DNA from: Rhodospirillales bacterium
Lineage (GTDB): Bacteria > Pseudomonadota > Alphaproteobacteria > Rhodospirillales > Magnetospirillaceae
DNA: 11,134 nucleotides
Assembly (NCBI GenBank): GCA_030040955.1
Contig: JASHSH010000134.1
Location: forward strand, 1 to 11,134
Direction of reading: 5' to 3'
The notes beneath the pieces were generated by a model. The model was not told where the DNA came from, did not search any database, and was given only the letters and a program-made list of their open reading frames with translations. A program made the translations under genes and the position numbers. Shown here piece after piece: positions 1-7,926 of the stretch (positions are counted from its first letter, which is position 1; each line of letters opens with the position of its first letter).

Positions 1-392
1 GCGATCAGCAGTTTTCGCAGCACGCCGTGCGCGTGGTCGTCGAGCAGTTTGGCGCCGCCCTTCGCCGACATGACCGGATCGACCACCAGTGGAATGCCGG
101 AAGCGCGTCCGTGCAGCGCCCCGGCCACCGCTTCGATGGTGGCCGTCGTGTCGAGCATCCCCGTCTTGATCGCGTCGGCGCCGATATCGTCGAGCACCAG
201 CTCGATCTGCTGGCGGACGAAATCCGGCGGCACGTCGAGCACGCCGAACACGCCCTTGGTGTTCTGGGCGGTGAGCGCGGTGACCGCGCTCGCCGCGTAG
301 CCGCCCAGCGCGGTGATGGTCTTGATGTCGCCCTGAATGCCGGCGCCGCCGCCGGAATCCGAGCCGGCGATGACCAGGACCCTGCCGCGCAC
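1..392 (-). CDS. thiD: Hydroxymethylpyrimidine/phosphomethylpyrimidine kinase, 5' part (cut by window edge)
   Basis: ThiD phosphorylates HMP and then HMP-phosphate in the cytoplasm to give the pyrimidine half of thiamine. About 130 residues are visible, roughly the first half of a ~265-residue ribokinase-fold protein; the 3' part lies beyond base 1. The N-terminus holds the glycine-rich signature VLVIAGSDSGGGAGIQGD (residues 5-22), then TAQNT around residue 41, which contains the glutamine that contacts HMP in E. coli ThiD. IKTGML and VVDPVM follow, with the latter continuing into SAKGG, the typical ribokinase-type core. The start is GTG at 392-390: an in-frame TAG (the glmM stop) lies only 6 bases upstream, so no longer start is possible. 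A weak AGGG overlaps that stop. The 6-base gap from glmM implies co-transcription and probably translational coupling. The product call is firm; the exact start is slightly less so. Confidence 0.93.
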   Translation of the reverse strand, partial: MRGRVLVIAGSDSGGGAGIQGDIKTITALGGYAASAVTALTAQNTKGVFGVLDVPPDFVRQQIELVLDDIGADAIKTGMLDTTATIEAVAGALHGRASGIPLVVDPVMSAKGGAKLLDDHAHGVLRKLLI

Positions 393-398
393 GCGACC

Positions 399-1757
399 CT
401 ATCGCCCCGCCTGCGCGGCGATGGCGGCGGCCAGCTCGTCGACCACGCGGCGGACCAGCGCTTCGTCTTCGCCCTCGGCCATGACGCGGATCACCGATTC
501 GGTGCCCGACTTGCGGATGAGCAGGCGGCCGGAGCCGGTCAGGCTCGCCTCCGCCGCCGCGATGGCGGCGCGTGCGGGACCCGATTCCAGCACGCCGCCG
601 TCGGCGCCGGCCGGCAGGCGGACATTCTTTAGCGTCTGCGGCAGCGGTTCGAACGGGCGCAGCACCTTGCTCGCCGGCCCGCCGGCCTCGATCAGCGCGG
701 CGAGCGCCTGGAGCGCGGCGATCAACCCGTCGCCGGTGGTGCCGTGGTCGGCCAGGATCACATGCCCCGACTGCTCGCCGCCCAGATTGTAGCCGTCGGC
801 GCGCATGCGCTCGAGCACATAGCGATCGCCCACCGCGGTCCGCGCGAGGGAGAGCCCGGCGCGGGCGAGACAGCGTTCGAGGCCGAGATTCGACATAACC
901 GTCGCCACCACGCCCCCGCCCCGCAGCCGGCCGGCCCGCGCCCAGGAGGCGCCGATCAGCGCCAGCAGTTGGTCGCCATCGACCAAGCCGCCCCTCTCGT
1001 CGCAAAGCACGACCCGGTCGGCATCGCCATCCAGCGCGATGCCGAGATCGGCGCCCTTCGCGGTAACGGTCCGGCGCATCGATTCGGTCGCCAGCGAGCC
1101 GCAATCCTTGTTGATGTTGCGCCCGTCCGGCGCGACGCCGATGGAAATTACCTCGGCGCCCAGCTCCCACAGAACCGCCGGCGCCACCCGGTAGGCCGCG
1201 CCGTTGGCACAGTCGATGACGATCTTGAGCCCATCGAGCCGCAGCCCGCGCGGGAAGGTGTTCTTGGTGAATTCGATGGTGCGGCCGATGGCGTCGTCGA
1301 GCCGGCGCGCGCGCCCCAGATGCGAGGATTCGACGAGATGCTCCGCGACGCCGTTGGCGAGCATCGCCTCGATCTCGGCCTCGACCTCGTCGGACAGCTT
1401 GTAGCCGTCGGGGCCGAACAGCTTGATGCCGTTGTCCTCGAACGGGTTGTGCGAGGCCGAGATCATCACGCCTAGATCGGCCCGCAGGCTGCGCGTGAGC
1501 TGCGCCACCGCCGGCGTCGGCAGCGGGCCGAGCAGCACGACGTCCATGCCGACCGAGATGAAGCCCGCGGTCAGCGCCGGTTCCAGCATGTAGCCGGACA
1601 GGCGCGTGTCCTTGCCGATCACCACCGTGTGGCGATGCTCGCCGCGGGTGAAGTGGCGCCCGGCCGCCATACCCAGGCGCAGGACCGTCTCGGCGGTCAT
1701 CGGCTCGGCGTTGGCCTTGCCCCGTACGCCGTCGGTCCCGAACAGCTTGCGCGTCAT
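399..1757 (-). CDS. glmM: Phosphoglucosamine mutase
   Basis: GlmM interconverts glucosamine-6-phosphate and glucosamine-1-phosphate, the step before GlmU on the way to UDP-GlcNAc, peptidoglycan and lipid A. The 452 residues match the family length. Family landmarks are all present: KLFGTDGVRG near the N-terminus (4-13); the phosphoserine loop MISASHNP with active Ser102; the metal loop DGDADR (243-248); the sugar-binding loop GEQSGH (328-333); and the C-terminal phosphate-binding segment RKSGTESVIRVM (415-426). The ATG at 1757 is preceded by a strong purine-rich Shine-Dalgarno that overlaps the folP stop codon. It sits 9 bases after folP and 6 bases before thiD, so it is read as part of the folP-glmM-thiD run. 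The protein looks intact with no missing catalytic residue. The folP-glmM pairing matters because plasmid sul2 genes are often followed by a glmM fragment. Confidence 0.98.
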   Translation of the reverse strand: MTRKLFGTDGVRGKANAEPMTAETVLRLGMAAGRHFTRGEHRHTVVIGKDTRLSGYMLEPALTAGFISVGMDVVLLGPLPTPAVAQLTRSLRADLGVMISASHNPFEDNGIKLFGPDGYKLSDEVEAEIEAMLANGVAEHLVESSHLGRARRLDDAIGRTIEFTKNTFPRGLRLDGLKIVIDCANGAAYRVAPAVLWELGAEVISIGVAPDGRNINKDCGSLATESMRRTVTAKGADLGIALDGDADRVVLCDERGGLVDGDQLLALIGASWARAGRLRGGGVVATVMSNLGLERCLARAGLSLARTAVGDRYVLERMRADGYNLGGEQSGHVILADHGTTGDGLIAALQALAALIEAGGPASKVLRPFEPLPQTLKNVRLPAGADGGVLESGPARAAIAAAEASLTGSGRLLIRKSGTESVIRVMAEGEDEALVRRVVDELAAAIAAQAGR

Positions 1758-1760
1758 CGC

Positions 1761-1768
1761 CCTTCCTT
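1761..1768 (-). promoter_or_regulatory. Shine-Dalgarno of glmM, overlapping the folP stop
   Basis: On the minus strand the folP stop TAA runs straight into AAGGAAGG, followed by GCG and the glmM ATG. This is one of the strongest ribosome binding sites in the window. Its overlap with the folP stop suggests that ribosomes ending folP help start glmM. Confidence 0.75.
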
Positions 1769-2609
1769 AGCGCGCCGGGACGCCGCTGGGAAGCGGCTCG
1801 GCCGCCGCGGCGCGCAGCGCCTCCGTCACCCGTAGCCCGTCGCTGAGCGCGGCGGCGTCGTGCGTGCGGATGTAATCGACGCCGCAAGCGGCGGCGAACA
1901 ATTCGGCTGCCAGGGTCGCGGGACCAAGGTCGGCGACCTCGCGCCCGACCAGGCCGCGCAGGAACGACTTGCGCGAGACCGAGATCAGCAGCGGCAGACC
2001 GAAGGCGCGCCGCAGCCGCTCGATATGCGCGAGCACCTGGGTCGAGGCCTCGGGCCGGCTGCTGAGGAAAAATCCCATGCCGGGATCGAGGATCAGCCGC
2101 TCGCGGGCGATTCCCGCCGCCTCCAGCGCGGCGATGCGGCGCGCCAGGAAGGTCTCGATGCGTTCCCACATCTCGTCGGGCGGGATCGAAGCGCGCGTGG
2201 CGCGGCCCCGCTCCTGCACCATGTGCATCACCACCAGGCGGCAATCGGCGCCGGCGATCAACGGATAGATGCTCGAGTCGGCAAAGCCGTGGATGTCGTT
2301 GAGGAAGCCCACGCCCCGCGCGATCGCGTAGCGCTGGGTCTCCGGCAGGAAGCTGTCGATCGAAAGCGAGTCCAGCCGGTCGGCGAAGGCGTCGATCACG
2401 GGCGCGAGACGCGCGATCTCCTCCTCCGCCGCGACGGGCGCCGCATCGGGATGGCTGGAGGCCGGACCCAGGTCGAGAATGTCCGCGCCGCCGGCGAACA
2501 GTCTCCGCCCATGCGCGATCGCGTCCTGGGGCGCCAGGTACCGACCGCCATCGGAAAACGAGTCCGCGGTGATGTTGACGATGCCGAGGATGCGCGGGCG
2601 CGTCGCCAT
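1767..2609 (-). CDS. folP: Dihydropteroate synthase of the Sul1/Sul2-like type
   Basis: The enzyme joins p-aminobenzoate to the pterin diphosphate to make dihydropteroate, the folate-pathway step blocked by sulfonamides. At 280 residues it is complete and forms a TIM barrel. Visible sites include GIVNIT with Asn12, DSFSDGG (17-23), Asp85, ND at 104-105, Asp175, SRKS with Lys214, and Arg248/His250, matching the pterin, phosphate and pABA residues known for DHPS. Several stretches differ from ordinary DHPS and match Sul1/Sul2 as I remember them. DLGPASSHPDAAPV (46-59) stands where E. coli has a GGESTRPGA-type loop, DPGMGFFL (175-182) replaces DPGFGFG, and SIDSF, LPETQRYA, NDIHGF, SVSRKSFLR and DYIRTH also agree. 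The short N-terminus before GIVNIT is Sul2-like too. The ATG at 2609 has only a weak upstream AGG. The gene starts 63 bases after ftsH and ends 9 bases before glmM. DHPS function is certain; sulfonamide insensitivity is inferred only from sequence similarity. Confidence 0.96.
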   Translation of the reverse strand: MATRPRILGIVNITADSFSDGGRYLAPQDAIAHGRRLFAGGADILDLGPASSHPDAAPVAAEEEIARLAPVIDAFADRLDSLSIDSFLPETQRYAIARGVGFLNDIHGFADSSIYPLIAGADCRLVVMHMVQERGRATRASIPPDEMWERIETFLARRIAALEAAGIARERLILDPGMGFFLSSRPEASTQVLAHIERLRRAFGLPLLISVSRKSFLRGLVGREVADLGPATLAAELFAAACGVDYIRTHDAAALSDGLRVTEALRAAAAEPLPSGVPAR

Positions 2610-2624
2610 CGCGGACCTAGCGAA

Positions 2625-2640
2625 CCGGCGCGAGCGCCGG
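2625..2640 (-). other. Small GC hairpin between ftsH and folP
   Basis: CCGGCG and CGCCGG form a perfect 6-bp stem around a 4-base loop in the 63-base gap between the ftsH stop and the folP start. No T-run follows on the minus strand, so it is not a convincing terminator. It could be an RNA-processing or stability element, or chance in GC-rich DNA. Confidence 0.3.
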
Positions 2641-2672
2641 AGCGCCCGCCGGGTGGATCGCTGGACGGGAAA

Positions 2673-4607
<1,935 letters not shown>

Positions 4608-4632
4608 CACGGTACCCGATCGCAGGAACGCA

Positions 4633-4646
4633 GGCGCGCAAGCGCC
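4633..4646 (-). other. Small hairpin in the ftsH leader
   Basis: GGCGC and GCGCC form a 5-bp stem with a 4-base loop about 26 bases before the ftsH ATG. It lies inside the predicted ftsH 5' untranslated region and might tune translation. On the minus strand no T-run follows it. It is short, so chance is possible. Confidence 0.25.
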
Positions 4647-4657
4647 CTTTTACGAAG

Positions 4658-4685
4658 GATATAGGCTAACACATAGTGCCGTCAT
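4658..4685 (-). promoter_or_regulatory. Possible ftsH promoter at the end of tilS
   Basis: On the minus strand ATGACG (-35-like, 4 of 6 to TTGACA), a 16-base spacer and TATATC (-10-like) lie across the tilS stop codon. Read one base differently, the -10 is CCTATAT. That agrees with the CYTATNT -10 reported for alphaproteobacterial heat-shock (RpoH) promoters, but the matching -35 CTTG is only GATG here. Start of transcription would be near 4651, about 44 bases before the ftsH ATG. The placement is plausible but the hexamers are weak. Confidence 0.3.
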
Positions 4686-5988
4686 CGTTCCACACAAGGC
4701 CGCCGGTGAGCGGCACCGTCGGCGCGAAGCGGACCGACACGACCCTCGGTGCGTGGGACCCGGCGCGCCGATAGGCCAGATGCGGCACCTCGGCTGGCCC
4801 CCGCGCATCGAAAATCGCGGGCAATCCATGGGTCGCCAGCGGCGGCAGATCGGGGGGATCGATCCGCCGGCGGAGCGCGCTCCAGCCTTCCGGCCCGAGC
4901 GCGCCGAGCATGCCCCTGCCCTTGCCCGCCAGGCGGAGAAGGAAGCGCCCATCCCATCGCAAGGCCCCGGGACCCGCCAATTCCAGCGGCGGGGCGATGG
5001 CGGCCGGCTCGCGGCAGACGATCAACGCACCCCCACGCGGCCCCACCAGGCATCCGCCCAGGCTTCGTCGGGTGGGAGGACCCGAGCGAAGCGCGGCCAG
5101 CAGCCCTTCCAGCCCGTCCAGGCGCGGCGGATAGGGTTCGCCGGAGACGGTCCGCACCAGCCTGGCCAACGCGCGCAAAGCGATTTCGGGCGGCGCGTCG
5201 CGCAGGGCGCCGGGCTCGATGCGCGCCCATCCCGCTGGGAATAGCGAGGCCGCGCCGGCAAGCAGGGCCTCGGCCTCGCGCTCCAGCGCCTCGCGCGCCC
5301 GCGCCATCCGGGCGGCGGTATCGGCGATGCGCACGGCGCCGATGCCGGCGTCAGCCAGCGCGGGAAGCAGGGCACGCAGGCGCGTGCGGCGGAACTCGGC
5401 GTTCCGGTTCGACGGGTCCTCGACCCATTCCTGCCCCATCGCCCGCAGCGTCGCCTCGATGCGCTCGCGCGGCACCGGCAACAGCGGGCGCAGCAGGCGC
5501 GCGCCCAGCGTGGCGACGACCGGCGCCATGCCGGCCAGCCCATCGACGCCGCTGCCGCGACCCAACCGCAGCAGCACCGTCTCGGCCTGGTCGTCGCGAT
5601 GATGCCCCAACAGGAGATGCGCGATCCCCTCCTCGCGGCAGCGGCGCAGGAGCAGCGCATAACGGGCAGCGCGCGCTTCGGCCTGCACGCCGCGCGCGGG
5701 CTTGGTCCCCGACCAGCGCAATATGGCGTGGGGAATGCGCTTGGCCGCGAGCCAGGCGCCCACCCGGCCCGCCTCTTCGCTCGAGTCGGGACGTAACGCA
5801 TGATCCACGGTGAGCGCGAGAAGGCTGCCGCGCCGCGTCTGCGCCCAGCGCGCGGCCAGCAAGGTCAGCGCCAGACTGTCGGCGCCGCCGGACACCGCCA
5901 CGGCGAGGCGCGGGCGGCGCTCGAACGGGCCCAGCGGCTCCATCAGCCGGTCGAATTCCGCCTCGTCGAGGGGCTTCGCCTCGGTCAT
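4666..5988 (-). CDS. tilS: tRNA(Ile)-lysidine synthetase
   Basis: TilS uses ATP and lysine to convert C34 of the CAU-anticodon isoleucine tRNA to lysidine, so that it reads AUA codons; the enzyme is essential in most bacteria. The 440 residues are close to the E. coli length. The N-terminal PP-loop ATPase domain shows SGGADS (33-38), VDHALRP (61-67), GHHRDDQAET (128-137) and the WVEDPSN motif (188-194), all diagnostic of TilS. An Arg/Ala-rich helical region and a more variable C-terminal tRNA-binding domain follow to the end at DDGTMC. The ATG at 5988 has a poor Shine-Dalgarno (GGGG immediately before it), so translation may depend on ribosomes finishing cpoB 34 bases upstream. It is followed 58 bases later by ftsH; the tilS-ftsH pair is a widespread arrangement. 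The gene appears intact. Confidence 0.96.
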   Translation of the reverse strand: MTEAKPLDEAEFDRLMEPLGPFERRPRLAVAVSGGADSLALTLLAARWAQTRRGSLLALTVDHALRPDSSEEAGRVGAWLAAKRIPHAILRWSGTKPARGVQAEARAARYALLLRRCREEGIAHLLLGHHRDDQAETVLLRLGRGSGVDGLAGMAPVVATLGARLLRPLLPVPRERIEATLRAMGQEWVEDPSNRNAEFRRTRLRALLPALADAGIGAVRIADTAARMARAREALEREAEALLAGAASLFPAGWARIEPGALRDAPPEIALRALARLVRTVSGEPYPPRLDGLEGLLAALRSGPPTRRSLGGCLVGPRGGALIVCREPAAIAPPLELAGPGALRWDGRFLLRLAGKGRGMLGALGPEGWSALRRRIDPPDLPPLATHGLPAIFDARGPAEVPHLAYRRAGSHAPRVVSVRFAPTVPLTGGLVWNDDGTMC

Positions 5989-6004
5989 CCCCGAAGGCGC
6001 CCAA

Positions 6005-6021
6005 CGGGCCGGACCGGCCCG
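6005..6021 (-). other. Perfect GC palindrome between cpoB and tilS
   Basis: CGGGCC-GGACC-GGCCCG is a perfect inverted repeat around a single central base, directly after the cpoB stop. It could fold in RNA with a 3-base loop. No T-run follows on the minus strand, so termination is unlikely; partial attenuation or mRNA end protection is possible. Confidence 0.35.
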
Positions 6022-6022
6022 G

Positions 6023-7105
6023 TCAGGCGGTCGGGCACGCGAGCTTCTGCTTCTCCGCCGCCGCCTGGCGTTTGAGCGTGTCGCCGGCGTCGGGGAACTC
6101 GGCGCTGAACCGGTTGAGCGCGGCGCAGGCCTCCTTCTTCTTGCCCAGCGCGCTCATCGACAGGCCTACCTTGAGCAGGCTGTCGCCCGCCTTGGCCGAT
6201 TTCGGATATTTGCGATAGGCATCGAAGAAGATCGGCGCCGCCAGCTCATATTTGCCCTGGGTGAAGTAGATCTGGCCCAGCCAGTAGGTAGCGTTGCCGG
6301 CCAGCGGGTCGTTGGGATGCTGCGCGACGAAGGCCTGGAAGGCGCGCGTTGCCCCGTCATTGTCGTTGGCGCGCAGCAGGCCGAAGGCATAGTCGTACTG
6401 TTCCTGCGGAGTCTTGCCGACCAGCGCCGGGGCGGGAGCCGGGGGGGCGGCCGCGGCCGCGGCGGCCGGCGCTGGCGCGCCGGAGTTCACGTTCTTCGGC
6501 TCCAGCTGGCTCAAATCCTGCTGCGAAAGTTGGCCGAGCGGATGCGGCGCCGAACCCATCGTCGGATTCCATTCCGCCTGCCCGCCCGCCCCGGCCTGGG
6601 CGGGTCCGGGAGCCGTCGGCGCGGCCGCCGGTGCCGGCGGCTCGGCCGCGGCTGCGGGACCGGGAGCCGGCGCGGCGGCGCCGACCGCCAGCTTTTGCTC
6701 GATTTCCTTGAAGCGGACATCGTTGTCGGCCTGCATGCGGTCGAGCCTGGCACGCAGCTCGGCGGTGTCGTGGCCGGCCTGCTCGAGCTTGCCGGTGAGG
6801 TCGCGCAGCTGGTCCTCCACCGCGCTGATGCGTTGGTCGAGCTGGTTGTAGACGTCGCCCGAAATGGGCGCACCTGGCCCGCCCGCCGAGGCGCCGGCGG
6901 CCGGTGAGGTGATCACCGTGGTGCCGCCCGACCCGGTCTGCGAGCGGTAGAATTGGCTTTGCAGGATGCTGAGGTCGCGTTCCAGCCGCTCGATGCGGTC
7001 GAGCAGATCCCGTACATCCTGCTGTTGGGCGAAGGCGGGCACGGCGAGCCATAGGCAACCCGCCACGGCCGGCACCAGAGCCGCTCGCCAACCAAGTCGA
7101 ATCAT
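6023..7105 (-). CDS. cpoB: Tol-Pal accessory protein CpoB (YbgF), coiled coil plus TPR
   Basis: In E. coli CpoB binds TolA and the PBP1B/LpoB peptidoglycan synthase and links outer-membrane constriction to septal wall synthesis. This 360-residue protein has a Sec signal peptide ending PAFA (about 1-26, mature start QQQDV). Two coiled-coil stretches follow (~28-52 and ~84-140). A long Ala/Pro/Gly linker (~142-230) then leads to a C-terminal TPR domain with about three repeats (~233-265, 270-302, 307-340) carrying the typical YDYAFGLLR and YWLGQIYF helices. Apart from one in the signal peptide, the only cysteines are Cys327 and Cys357, both near the C-terminus, so a disulfide is possible. It is longer than the ~263-residue E. 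coli protein, mainly because of the linker. The ATG at 7105 has a good GAGGAG (7109-7114). It lies 136 bases beyond pal with a terminator between, and 34 bases before tilS. Confidence 0.94.
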   Translation of the reverse strand: MIRLGWRAALVPAVAGCLWLAVPAFAQQQDVRDLLDRIERLERDLSILQSQFYRSQTGSGGTTVITSPAAGASAGGPGAPISGDVYNQLDQRISAVEDQLRDLTGKLEQAGHDTAELRARLDRMQADNDVRFKEIEQKLAVGAAAPAPGPAAAAEPPAPAAAPTAPGPAQAGAGGQAEWNPTMGSAPHPLGQLSQQDLSQLEPKNVNSGAPAPAAAAAAAPPAPAPALVGKTPQEQYDYAFGLLRANDNDGATRAFQAFVAQHPNDPLAGNATYWLGQIYFTQGKYELAAPIFFDAYRKYPKSAKAGDSLLKVGLSMSALGKKKEACAALNRFSAEFPDAGDTLKRQAAAEKQKLACPTA

Positions 7106-7173
7106 CCGCTCCTCGCACCCCCGCGGGCGCCTGCACCGCGCACAGCGAGACTATGCTAACCCCGTCCGGCGGG

Positions 7174-7208
7174 CAAAATTAAGGCGCCCGCCGCGGGGGC
7201 GGGCGCCT
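7174..7208 (-). terminator. Rho-independent terminator after pal
   Basis: On the minus strand an 11-bp perfect stem (AGGCGCCCGCC pairing with GGCGGGCGCCT, 5-base loop) is followed directly by TTAATTTTG. This is the only hairpin plus T-rich tract of this quality in the window. It lies 34 bases after the pal stop and separates pal from cpoB. Confidence 0.82.
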
Positions 7209-7220
7209 CAATCGGACGGC

Positions 7221-7239
7221 GAGGCCGGTGGCCGGCCTC
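7221..7239 (-). other. Hairpin just after the pal stop, in tandem with the terminator
   Basis: GAGGCCGG and CCGGCCTC form a perfect 8-bp stem with a 3-base loop, starting 2 bases beyond the pal stop codon. It has no T-run of its own. It probably protects the pal mRNA 3' end or assists the terminator that follows 12 bases later. Confidence 0.5.
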
Positions 7240-7241
7240 GA

Positions 7242-7757
7242 TTACTCGATCACGCCGACGCCACGGCGGTTCTGCGCCCAGGCGGCCTCGTTGTGGCCGA
7301 GCACGGCGGGACGCTCCTTGCCATAGGAGATGGTCTTCAGACGGCCGGCGTCGACGCCCTCGGCAACCAGGAAATTCTTCACCGCGTTGGCGCGACGCTC
7401 GCCCAGGGCGAGGTTGTACTCGCGGGTGCCGCGTTCGTCGCAGTGCCCTTCGACGGTCAGCTTGTCGTTCGGATACTTCTTCAGGAAGGCAACCCACTTG
7501 CCCAGCGTGGCGCGGGCGTCGGGCCGCAAATCGGACTTGTTGAAGTCGAAGAACACGCGGTCCCCGACATTGGCCACGAAGTCGCCCTCGGACCCGGGAG
7601 TCACCTCGGGGGCCATGGGGGCCGGCGCGGGCGCGGGCGCCTGAGCGGCCGGCGCGGTGGTCGATCCGGCGGACTGCTTGGTCTCGGTCTTCTGCGGGGA
7701 TTCGCAGGCGGCGACGAGGGCAATGGCGGCAACCAAGCTTAGATAACGCATCTTCAT
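7242..7757 (-). CDS. pal: Peptidoglycan-associated lipoprotein Pal
   Basis: Pal is anchored by its lipid in the outer membrane and binds peptidoglycan through an OmpA-like domain; TolB competes for it, and the Tol motor concentrates it at the division site. The 171-residue precursor has a lipoprotein signal with lipobox VAAC, Cys18 being the lipidated residue. A Pro/Ala-rich tether (~28-50) follows, then the OmpA-like domain (~60-171). Signature stretches are FFDFNKSDLRPDA (69-81), VEGHCDERGTREYNLALGERRA (102-123), with the Asp and Arg that grip diaminopimelate, and the terminal NRRGVGVIE. The first ATG (7757) is chosen because AAGGGGAG lies 8 bases upstream; a second in-frame ATG is two codons later. 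pal has its own promoter at the end of tolB, a 130-base leader and a following terminator, so it appears to be independently transcribed. Confidence 0.97.
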   Translation of the reverse strand: MKMRYLSLVAAIALVAACESPQKTETKQSAGSTTAPAAQAPAPAPAPMAPEVTPGSEGDFVANVGDRVFFDFNKSDLRPDARATLGKWVAFLKKYPNDKLTVEGHCDERGTREYNLALGERRANAVKNFLVAEGVDAGRLKTISYGKERPAVLGHNEAAWAQNRRGVGVIE

Positions 7758-7765
7758 TTACTTTT

Positions 7766-7773
7766 CTCCCCTT
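7766..7773 (-). promoter_or_regulatory. Shine-Dalgarno of pal
   Basis: AAGGGGAG on the minus strand sits 8 bases before the ATG at 7757. It supports that start over the ATG two codons downstream and is consistent with high Pal expression. Confidence 0.65.
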
Positions 7774-7813
7774 AGCGAGAGATGGGTAGGGTTGGTGTGG
7801 GACTCGGCGGGAC

Positions 7814-7837
7814 GGCCACGCCCAGAAGCGCGCGGCC
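7814..7837 (-). other. Hairpin in the pal leader
   Basis: On the minus strand GGCCGCGC can pair with GCGTGGCC (8 bp, one G-U) around an 8-base loop, in the middle of the predicted pal 5' untranslated region. No T-run follows, so it is not a terminator. It might stabilise the mRNA or bind a regulator; I recognise no known riboswitch. Confidence 0.35.
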
Positions 7838-7897
7838 GATAGCATGCAAGAGCTAGTTAAGACTCGGTGCTGCCTTTGATTCCCTTCGGGCGGCCAG

Positions 7898-7926
7898 ACT
7901 ATACGTGGCTCGCCCTATGGAATCAA
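7898..7926 (-). promoter_or_regulatory. Sigma70-like promoter for pal
   Basis: Minus-strand TTGATT (7921-7926; 4 of 6 to TTGACA), an exact 17-base spacer and TATAGT (7898-7903; 5 of 6 to TATAAT). The -35 lies in the last codons of tolB and the tolB stop is inside the spacer. Transcription would begin near 7890, giving a leader of about 130 bases before pal. This is the best promoter match I found in the window. Confidence 0.65.

Noticed and set aside
1767..2609. folP as a recently acquired mobile sul resistance gene
   Set aside because: No transposase, integron site or ISCR sequence is nearby, base composition looks like its neighbours, and it sits snugly in a ftsH-folP-glmM run typical of a native gene.
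4633..4651. Hairpin plus T-run on the plus strand as a terminator
   Set aside because: The T-run follows the hairpin only on the plus strand, where there is no gene to terminate; the stem is just 5 bp.
6005..6021. Palindrome after cpoB as an intrinsic terminator
   Set aside because: No T-rich tract follows on the transcribed strand and tilS begins only 17 bases later.
7106..7173. TTGCCC-17-TAGTCT as a cpoB promoter feature
   Set aside because: Too few matches to consensus to list as a feature; mentioned only as a finding.
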